64,000 bases of DNA, from the NCBI GenBank assembly GCA_964017155.1, contig OZ024857.1:26965401-27029400 (forward strand), in the 5' to 3' direction. Made by a program: the position numbers and the translations under genes. Positions within the stretch are counted from its first letter, which is position 1; every line of letters starts with the position of its first letter. This document shows positions 1 through 11,200 of this stretch, in pieces. The notes beneath the pieces were generated by a model, which searched no databases, had not been told where the DNA came from, and saw only the letters and a program-made list of their open reading frames with translations. Source of the DNA: Oasisia sp. SBJ-2009 (Eukaryota; Annelida; Polychaeta; Sabellida; Siboglinidae).

Positions 1-2204
1 GGAGTCGTCCGTGTCGCGTGGGGTGGACGCGCTGTGAGACCAACTACCGGTGCATCCCTGACTGGGCCTTGTGTGACGGCAATGACGACTGCAGAGACAA
101 CTCAGACGAGAAACCCGAAAAGTGTCCCAAATGTCACCCGACAGGTGGGTGACATTACGTATGGATGACTGGTTGTGTGGGTGACATTGTGTGTGGGTGA
201 TGTGGTGTTTGGGTGATGATGTGTGTGAGTGATGTGATATGTGTGTGTGGGTGTGGGTGGGTGGGTGGGTGGGTCGGTGGGTCGGTGGGTGGGTGGGTGG
301 GTGGGTGACATAGTGATGAAGTGTGGGTGTCTGAGCAGATTTTTGGTTTTGAAATGCTATGTTTTTACTTAAAATTCCATGTAAAGCTGCATAGATCTGT
401 ATACAAGTTTTTGTTATTGGAAATCTGTCAAGCATCAAATGTATTTCTCTGTGTTTGTCATTTGATTTTACTGAGATTGCGTGTCCATATAAAATAATGC
501 TAGGAATGTCTTACTTTCTTGCTTGTACACTTGCCCACCCACAACAACCAGATTTTTTAGTGGACCAGTAAAATTGTTACTACCAGGTACTTGTGGTCTG
601 TCGGACAACTTAGTTCAGCTGTAGGGCAGCACTGTTCTTCTCAGATAAACCTACAAGGTCTAGCATGTGTCGCCTTTGACACAGTTATCAGCACACACTA
701 TTCAGCTATAAATATGGTTAATTACTTACAAGAGAGGTGAATTGTATTATAGACATTTGAAATGTTTTTTTACTTTTCCTTGGGACATTTCAAAAATAGT
801 TTTGTATAGTTTACCAGTAAAGACACATTCTCACCATGCATCTGCACATTTGTAGGTGACTTCCACTGTGCCAACAAGCGCTGTATCCCACTGAGGTGGC
901 GCTGTGACTTTGACAACGACTGTGGAGACAACTCTGACGAGGACCCAACTATGTGTGGTGAGATGTTTTTCTGTGTCAGTCTTGTGACAGGTTCTTGCCA
1001 GTATAGATAACATAAATGTGCAGCTAATAAAACGATGTTCATTATGTTGGTGTGAAACTGCTACGCTTTCGTTGGTGTGTATGACACTGATGGGTTCACA
1101 TTAATGTGTGCAAAAATGCAACATTTACACTGATGTGTGTCAGTCTGCAATTTATGTGTTGATATTACAGAATTACAGAGCCACTGTATCGTCTGTATGT
1201 GTCTTACAGAGCCACTGTATCATGTGTATGTGTCTTACAGAGCCACTGTATCGTCTGTATGTGTCTTACAGAGCCACTGTATCGTCTGTATGTGTCTTAC
1301 AGAGCCACTGTATCATGTGTATGTGTCTTACAGAGCCACTGTATCATATGTAAGTGTCTTACAGAGCCGCTTTATCATGTGTATGTGTCTTACAGAGCCA
1401 CTGTATCATGTGTACATGTGTCTTACAGAGCCACTGTATCGCGTGTATGTGTCTTACAGAGCCACTGTATCATGTGTATGTGTCTTACAGAGCCACTGTA
1501 TCATGTGTACATGTCTTACAGAGCCACTGTATCATGTGTATGTGTCTTAGAGAGCCACTGTTTCGTGTGTATGTGTCTTACAGAGCCACTGTATCGCGTG
1601 TATTGTCTTACAGAGCCACTGTATCATGTGTATGTGTCTTACAGAGCCGCTGTATTGCGTGTATTGTCTTACAGAGCCACTGTATCATGTGTGTGTGTCT
1701 TACAGAGCCGCTGTATCATGTGTGTGTGTCTTACAGAGCCGCTGTATCATGTGTGTGTGTCTTACAGAGCCACTGTATCATGTGTGTGTGTCTTACAGAG
1801 CCACTGTATCATGTGTGTGTGTCTTACAGAGCCGCTGTATCATGTGTGTGTGTCTTACAGAGCCGCTGTATCATGTGTGTGTGTCTTACAGAGCCACTGT
1901 ATCATGTGTGTGTGTCTTACAGAGCCACTGTATCATGTGTGTGTGTCTTACAGAGCCACTGTATCATGTGTGTGTGTCTTACAGAGCCGCTGTATTGCGT
2001 GTATTGTCTTACAGAGCCACTGTATCATGTGTGTGTGTCTTACAGAGCCGCTGTATCGCGTGTGTTCCGAGTCAGAGTTCCGCTGCACCAATCACAAGTG
2101 TATCCAGGGCCGCTGGCGCTGTGACCACGACAACGACTGTGGGGACGGCTCCGACGAACTCGGCTGTGGTAAGTCGACTAATCTGCCCCACTACACACAT
2201 GCAT

Positions 2205-2254
<50 letters not shown>

Positions 2255-5200
2255 GCACACACACTGGTAACTTTCTACTTTTGTTTGTCATACTTGAAGT
2301 AACATTTTGTTACAGAGAATAGTGTTAACATCATGTACTGTTACACATTATGTGTACCATAATTTTAACAAGGCAGTTGTTACAAGGTGCTCCTCATGGC
2401 TACCAAGTTACCTGCATTGTTACACAACTGAATTGTGACATTTCACCTGGCATTATTTGTTACACAATTCATTGATACATGCAACAGGGAATCACTTTCA
2501 CATTGTACATTACCCATTGTAACATGCCTACTAACTCTTGTTCCTTTCAAGTACAAGTCATTATAACATGTTTCATAACTCAGTGTGCCACACAGTGTCT
2601 GTCATGCATGTCAAAGTTGTTTATTACGCAACTCACTGTGTAACAAATTGCAGAATATCACTCATGTATACTGACGCAGTTCCTCGTTATATGATGCACC
2701 GTAACATGTTACAGCGTACCACTCATAACTACTGACTCATTTCCTCGTTACATGAATTACTGTAACATGTTACAGAGTCAAACTAATGCATACTCACTAC
2801 GTTCTTCATTACATGAGTCACTGTAACATGTTACAGGATACAACTCATGCCTACTAAGACTGACTCAATTCCTCGTTACATGACTCACTGTAACATGTTA
2901 CAGAGTACCACTCATGCCTACCGACTCAGTTCCGCTGTGACAGTGGACACTGTGTCAACGAGGAGTTTGTGTGTGACGGCAACAAGGACTGTCACGACAC
3001 ATCGGACGAGGCCAACTGTACAACCCGCTACCCTGGGGGGCGTTACTGCCCCGCCCACATGTTCCAGTGTGACAACAATGTAGGTGGACACTATATGTAT
3101 GATTTGAAGTAATAACATATTGTTTGAATACATGGACTAATATTGATAATTAGCTTTGAAAGAGTTTTAATGTGACAAATGTGAATTCCTCCTGATAGAT
3201 GTCTCTGGGATGGGTGTGGTGTATTAGTAAAAAAGGTAAGTTCTTATATAGTGCATTATCCAATCCTCAGGATTGCTCAAAGCACTTTAAACTTTACTTC
3301 CCTGGCAGCTATTCAATCAAACACCCTCTCAACTTCCCTGGGAAGTATCTAGCCATATGCTGCAATTAATGCGCGAAGACTGCGCATACACATATCCACC
3401 ACTGTCTATAGCCAGATACTCATTTATATAGCTGAGTGAAATGGAGCAATGTAGACTAAACAAACTTACCCAAGGTTTTAACATCACAGCACAGGATTCG
3501 AACCCGGGTCCTCTTAGTCGAGGGTCCGAAGCTCTACCCCTGAGCCACTGAGCTCTACGAGTGATTGGAATGTTGGATCAGTCTAAGGAAATCACGTTCA
3601 AATCCTGTTGCTGCTGGTTCAAAACATAGGTAGATTTATTCACTCTGCATTTTTACAGTTCACTCAGCTAGCCTTTACACTGTAATTGCAACATGTTTGA
3701 ATGCCTCTCAGAGGTCGAGGTGTTGTTCGATTGATCTGCCAGTTAGTAAAATATAGAGTGCTCTCGGCAGTCCTACAGACAGAAGTTGTGTGTGTTATAA
3801 GAACTCCCCATTACCTACCTAACCTGTGTCTGTCCCAAAGATCTGTATTTCCCGCGAGTGGCGTTGTGACGGAGACAACGACTGTGGGGACAACTCGGAC
3901 GAACTGCCCAAGATCTGCGAGGTGATTTCTTGCCCCGAGTCGACCCACTTCCGCTGCGACAACTTCAAGTGCATCTCCAGGTGGCGCCTCTGTGACAAAG
4001 TCGACAACTGCGGCGACGGCTCCGATGAGAACAAACACGAAATCTGTAGGTGTCTTGTTCTTGTTATCTTGTACTTGTTATCTTGTAGTTGTTATCTTGT
4101 ACTTGTTATCTTACACCTGTACATGGGGTGACATATGTAGGTGTCTAGTGTTATACATGGGGTGACATATGTAGGTGTCTAGTGTTATACATGGGGTGAC
4201 ATATGTAGGTGTCTAGTGTTATACATTGGGTGACATATGTAGGTGTCTAGTGTTATACATGGGGTGATGCACAGGAAATAGTAAATATTGATCTATTTAA
4301 ATAATCGTTCCTGTTTTATAAGTTGACCTTTACCTGTTTAATCTTGTAATATTTCAGCTTATATGTCACATTACATGGGGAACAGTACAGTTGACAATCA
4401 TAAACAGGTTTAGTTCAGGAATTTTTCTTTAAAATGTTAATACTTTTAGTTTTCCAGAAGACTACTTACATGGTACATCTCAGCCATCTTTACTATCATC
4501 ATTGTGAATGACATTTTACTTAAAGTGAGGGTGCCAGCACCTAGGTTAAATTTTTTCATTTAATATTACTTACATATGACTACAATATGCATGTTGAAGT
4601 TTACTGCCTGCCAATTTGTGTTTAGTTACTTTATTAAGCTCGGAACAATGTTCACAATTTGAAAGATTCAACCTGCAACACATTCAAATGGTAAACAAAA
4701 CATCCAGTGTCAAAACAAAATTGGTGTTAATGCTGGGAGGAGCATAGTTAACCGCAAAAATAATTGATGTTTAACTTTCCCGCATTCTAGACAGCCAGAC
4801 TTCTTGTTACAAATTACTGCTCGGCCAATTCTGGGCCGAGGAGCTGGCACCCTCCCTTTGAACACTGAGATGTGTTTCACTTTACTCCACCCATTAAGCA
4901 CCACTTGCATGTACCACTCACTGAACCTCACTTCCTGTCTTGTGCTGCCCCCAGGTGAGGCAGTCAGGAAGCAGGTATGTCTCATGGGCCAGTACAAGTG
5001 TGCCAACGGCAACTGCATTGACAGTGCAAAGGTCTGTGATGAAGTTGACGATTGTCAGGACGCATCGGACGAAAACGGCTGCAGTGAGTCTCTGGTGACT
5101 TATTGTGGCATCAGTTTTGTATTTTCGAATGTTGATTGTGTCGTCTATTTTCTATATCATAAAACAATGTTTTCCTGTTTTAAGCATGTTTGGTTGTGTG

Positions 5201-8200
5201 TCCGGTCCGGTCCGGTCCGGTACGGTCCGGTCCGGTCCGGTCCGGTCCGGTCCGGTCCGGTCCGGTCCGGTCCGGTCCGGTCCGGTCCGGTCCGGTCCGG
5301 GCGGGTCGGGTCGGGTCGGGTCGGGTTGGGTCTGTGTGTTTTATATTTATCTACATCATCGTAAAGACAATTATGCCATGTAGAACTGTATAACTGGATT
5401 TGTAATTTAATGGCATTTGAAAATCATCACTGCTTCACACAGAATTTGCATTTTATAACATGAGCATGAATGCATGATCTATTTTGGGAACATGCAGAAA
5501 TAATTTAACTTGGAATGTAAAAACCAAGTTTATTTTAGCAAGGCCCATGTCCAGTTATAATTGATCAATGCAGGTACACTGGAAACATTAGGGTTGGGTT
5601 TGGGGAGAGATTCACATGTTGGGCATTTGAGGCTTGGTCTGTTTTCAGTGTTCAGAATTATGCCCACAATACTTTTGTTAGAATTTAGTCCAAATAATTT
5701 GAGGTTTGATCACATTCCACTGCCCAAGATTGTGGATGTGTTCCCATGATTTAATCTATAGATATCATTTGCATAAACCTGGCTTTATCTGGAAAATTCC
5801 TTTATCCCTAGTGCAAAGCAGAGCAACTTAGCTTTAATCAGGGCAGTAGGATTCCTAATTTTCAAGTTTTATTGCAGATGACTGCCTTTTTCTGCCAGCG
5901 TCGATGGTTAACTTGCAAGTATTTATTTATTGTGTCGTTGATATCATCATTTTACTTTGTTCATGGTAGATAAGTGCAAGGTAATAGGTGTTTGAACATT
6001 TTGTGTTGCTTGTTTATATTCAATGGTGTATAACTCTTATTTAAGTAGCTTTACTTTAATGTGTTCATTATCATTCACAGTTATAGATTAACCGAATTGT
6101 GTCATTCGTCTTTCAGACAAAGACTCTGGCACCGACTGTAGTGTCAACAATGGCGGCTGTGAACAGAATTGCACAAACTTGCCACAAGGGGGCTACTACT
6201 GCCAGTGTCGCAGTGGATTTGTTGTGTCACCGGAAGACCGAAAGTCTTGTGCAGGTTTGTCTCTGGTCAAAGACCAAGGCTCAATATTAACACTTGTCCC
6301 CTTATCTGGGATTAAGAGTTACCTATGTCAAACAAATACATTGTCAAACATTAACACGTGTCCCCTTGTCTGGGACAAATAGTTACGCATGTCAGACAAA
6401 TACACAACTGCACACATTACTTACCATATTTCAAAATACAAATTGTACCATAAAAACTACACAAAGTAAAACTGTTAAACCTGTTTTGTGATTGGCTCAA
6501 ACAATTGAGAATGACATTCCAAGACATCTTGATTCAAACAACTGTGACATGTCCGTGTCCTTCCAACTGTCTTGTGGTCAGTGCACTCTTGACCTTGTTG
6601 CTTCAGATGTGGACGAATGCGCACGCTGGGCTACTAACAGGTGTCCACAGAAGTGCATCAACGTGAAGGGTTCTTACAAGTGTCGGTGTTACAATCACTT
6701 CATCACCTTCAACAGTAACACACGCGAGTGTAGTGCTGAAGGTTAGTGTCCGTTACAATCACTTCATCACATTCAACAGTAACACACGCGAGTGTAGTGC
6801 TGAAGGTTAGTGTCCGTTACAATCACTTCATCACATTCAACAGTAACACACGCGAGTGTAGTGCTGAAGGTTAGTGTCTGTTACAATCACTTCATCACAT
6901 TCAACAGTAACACGCGCGAGTGTAGTGCTGAAGGTTAGTGTCTGTTACAATCACTTCAACACATTCAACAGTAACACACGCGAGTGTAGTGCTGAAGGTT
7001 AGTGTCTGTTACAATCACTTCAACACATTCAACAGTAACACACGCGAGTGTAGTGCTGAAGGTTAGTGTCTGTTACAATCACTTCATCACATTCAACAGT
7101 AACACACGCGAGTGTAGTGCTGAAGGTTAGTGTCTGTTACAATCACTTCAACACATTCAACAGTAACACACGCGAGTGTAGTGCTGAAGGTTAGTGTCTG
7201 TTACAATCACTTCATCACATTCAACAGTAACACGCGAGTGTAGTGCTGAAGATTAGTGTCTGTTACAATCACTTCAACACATTCAACAGTAACACACGCG
7301 AGTGTAGTGCTGAAGGTTAGTGTCTGTTACAATCACTTCATAACATTCAACAGTAACACACGCGAGTGTAGTGCTGAAGGTTAGTGTCTGTTACAATCAC
7401 TTCAACACATTCAACAGTAACACACGCGAGTGTAGTGCTGAAGGTTAGTGTCTGTTACAATCACTTCATCACATTCAACAGTAACACACGCGAGTGTAGT
7501 GCTGAAGGTTAGTGTCCTTTACAATCACTTCATCACATTCAACAGTAACACACGCGATTGTAGTGCTGAAGGTTAGTGTCTGTTACAATCACTTCAACAC
7601 ATTCAACAGTAACACACGCGAGTGTAGTGCTGAAGGTTAGTGTCCTTTACAATAACTTCATCACATTCAACAGTAACACACGCGATTGTAGTGCTGAAGG
7701 TTAGTGTCCATTACAACCACTTCATCACCTTCAATAGTAACATGCGAGTGTAGTGCTGAAGGTTAGTGTCCGTTACAATCACTTCATCACCTTCAACAGT
7801 AACACACGCGAGTATAGTGCTGAAGGTTAGTGTCCGTTACAATCACTTCATCACATTCAACAGTAACACACGCGAGTGTAGTGCTGAAGGTTAGTGTCCG
7901 TTACAATCACTTCATCACCTTCAACAGTAACACATGCGAGTGTAGTGCTGAAGGTTAGTGTCTGTTACAATCACTTCATCACCTTCAACAGTAACACACG
8001 CGAGTGTAGTGCTGAAGGTTAGTGTCCGTTACAATCACTTCATCACCTTCAATAGTAACATACGCGATTGTAGTGCTGAAGGTTAGTGTCCGTTACAATC
8101 ACTTCATCACATTCAACAGTAACACACGCGAGTGCAGTGCTGAAGGTTAGTGTAACTCCCTCTCCCTCTCCCTCTCCCTCTCCCTCTCCCTCTCCCTCTC

Positions 8201-11200
8201 CCTCTCCCTCTCCCTCTCCCTCTCCCTCTCCCTCTCCCTCTCCCTCTCCCTCTCCCTCTCCCTCTCCCTCTCCCTCTCCCTCTCCCTCTCCCTCTCCCTC
8301 TCCCTCTCCCTCTCCCTCTCCCTCTCCCTCTCCCTCTCCCTCTCCCTCTCCCTCTCCCTCTCCCTCTCCCTCTCCCTCTCCCTCTCCCTCTCCCTCTCCC
8401 TCTCCCTCTCCCTCTCCCTCTCCCTCTCCCTCTCCCTCTCCCTCTCCCTCTCCCTCTCCCTCTCCCTCTCCCTCTCCCTCTCCCTCTCCCTCTCCCTCTC
8501 CCTCTCCCTCTCCCTCTCCCTCTCCCTCTCCCTCTCCCTCTCCCTCTCCCTCTCCCTCTCCCTCTCCCTCTCCCTCTCCCTCTCCCTCTCCCTCTCCCTC
8601 TCCCTCTCCCTCTCCCTCTCCCTCTCCCTCTCCCTCTCCCTCTCCCTCTCCCTCTCCCTCTCCCCTCCCTCTCCCCTCCCCCTCCCCCTCCCCCTCCCTC
8701 TCCCCTCCCTCTCCCCTCCCTCTCCCCTCCCTCTCCCCTCCCTCTCCCCTCCCTCTCCCCTCCCTCTCCCCTCCCTCTCCCCTCCCTCTCCCTCTCCCTC
8801 TCCCTCTCCCTCTCCCTCTCCCTCTCCCTCTCCATCTCCCTCTCCCTCTCCCTCTCCCTCTCCCTCTCCCTCTCCCTCTCCCTCTCCCTCTCTCTCTCCC
8901 TCCCTATCTCTCCACCCTCTCTCTCTCTCTCAACTGTATTATTCTTGATGTCAGCCGACATCACCCCAAACATGTGCTCACAGTGTGTTGTAGTCAAGTT
9001 GACAACATTTCCCTCCAGACCATGCTAACATGTGTAACACTCAACATGTTAACATTCCCTCCAGCATGTGCCAACAGTGTCTGATATAACAAAGGGTTTG
9101 TGAGAAGGTTTACACAAACATTGGATGTATGCAGCCTGCATTGTGGTACGGTAACATTCCAATTGTTGCTGTGTGTCTGCCAGGGAAGAAGATGGTGATG
9201 TTGTTTGGCGTGGGAGCAGAGATCCGCCAGTACATCCCACAGGCCAAGGACTTTGAGTACACGGATGTTGTCCTGTCTGGCCGGCGTATCCAGGCACTGG
9301 ATGTTGATCCTGGTCGCAAACTGCTCTACTGGACTGACTCGTCACAGAAGACCATCAAGAGGGCCCTCATTCCGGACAACCCCAAGGAGATGGGGTATCC
9401 CCAGGACCTTAAGATCACCGGCATCAGACAGCCCAGTGGCCTCGCATTTGACTGGGTCGCCAAGTGAGTGTTCTGATAGTCACATCATTGTGGCTCACAT
9501 CATTGTGTCCTCATACTCACATCATTATATCCTCATATTCACATTAGTGTAAAAAAAAGTAAAGACAAGTTCTTATATAGTGCAGTATCCAGTCCTCAAG
9601 ATCGTTCAAAGCGCTTTTCACTTTACTTCCCTGACAGACCTGTTCACTCAGACACCATCTCGGCTTCTCTGGGAAGCATCCAGCCATATGCTACAATTAA
9701 TGCGCGAAGGCTGCTCGTATCCACCACTGTCTATAGCCAGGTACTCATTTATTTAGCTGAGTGAATTGGAGCAATGTGGAGTGAAAAAACCTGCCCAAGG
9801 TTTTAACACTGCAGCCACGATTCGAACCCGGGTTCTCATAGTAGAGAGTCCGAAGCTCTACCCCTGAGCCACTACGCTCTATTGTGTCCTCATGAACACT
9901 TCATTGTATCCTCATATACATTTTATTGTATCCTAATGCTTACATAATTGTATCCTCATGCTCACATCATAGCATATGGAAAATTGAAACGTTAATTTGT
10001 ACAACAAATTTGGGGAACTTTTGTTACAAATACTCTATAACGATGTCACACTAATCTAGAAAATAGATTTTTTTAAAGTCAAGACTTTAAATAAAATGTT
10101 ATTATATTTCTCATTTATTTGTACCAGACATTGAAGTTTGGAGAGTGTGTGAATTGATTCTGTGTTTTGTCACCAGAGTGCTCTACTGGACGGACACCCA
10201 GAAAGGTGTCATCTATGCCGCGACAGATGATGGGCGTTACAGGAAAACCCTTGTCTCGGGGAAACAGTTCAAACCAATGGCAATTGCTGTCAACCCAAAG
10301 CTAGGGTGAGTGTTAGCTCCATGATCTACAGTGGATGTGACCCACAAATAATAGATTAAGTTTGCTGGCCACAAAATCAATTTGACAGCAGTGTATGTAA
10401 ATAATGGATGCACTGCCAACAGGCAGCTTCATATGTCTGTCTGTGTGTAGCTGTCTGTGTGTAGCTGTCTGTGTGTAGCTGTCTGTGTGTAGCTGTCTGC
10501 GTGTAGCTATCTATGGGAGGCTCAATCCCCAGGACATCTACGTGAATGAAACATTGAGACAGTGGTCTGTCACCAGGTGAAACAGGTATTAAAATAATGA
10601 GTGTAATAGTGTTCTGTGCCCAGTTGAAACAGATGGTGTAATAGAGGTCTGTGTCCAGTTGATAGTGTTAGTGTAATAGTGGTCTGTGCCCAGTTGAATG
10701 ACTTAGTGTAATAGTGGTCTGTGTCCAATTGAAAGAGCTAGTGTAATGGTGGTCTGTGCCCAGTTGACAAATATAGTTTAATAGTAGTTTGTATCCAGCT
10801 GAATGGCGTAATGTAATAATGGTCTGTACCCAGTTGAAATTGGTAGTATAACAGTGGTCTGTGCCCAGGTTAACCAAAGAATATGATATGACCAGGTGAA
10901 CTAGGTATTATGATTGTAGTTTCTGTCCAGATCAGGGCTTTATGCAGGACATAATTATTGCCAGTCACACATGTTTTGGAGGACACATGGATGTTAACTG
11001 TTAAAGCAGTTTACAAACTTCAAATGTGTCTGATGACCTAAAATGGACTACAAATACACATGTGACACCATTTACACCCACTTTTGAAACATAACTGACA
11101 ATATCTATGGTTTTGCAAGACCTTTTTTTTGCTCCTTCATTTTTTACCCATCCACCCATATTTCTACCCGTCCACAATGGTTTTTACCCGTCCAAATGAT

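Noticed and set aside
1108..2302. Open frames up to 367 codons across the 31-bp repeat ([13 protein letters not shown])
   Set aside because: Produced by a stop-free minisatellite; only the last part (2046-2168) is supported as an exon by LDLa cysteines and splice sites.
3480..3557. Stand-alone tRNA gene on the minus strand
   Set aside because: A and B boxes are present, but the sequence continues into a ~330-bp body shared with 9553-9881, so it is a SINE head.
6742..8150. CRISPR-like appearance of regularly spaced repeats
   Set aside because: No unique spacers: the whole 64-bp unit is repeated and matches the adjacent exon end; the genome is eukaryotic.
8086..9084. SPSPSP / GRGRGR open frames
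   Set aside because: Translations of the CCCTCT hexamer, no independent support.
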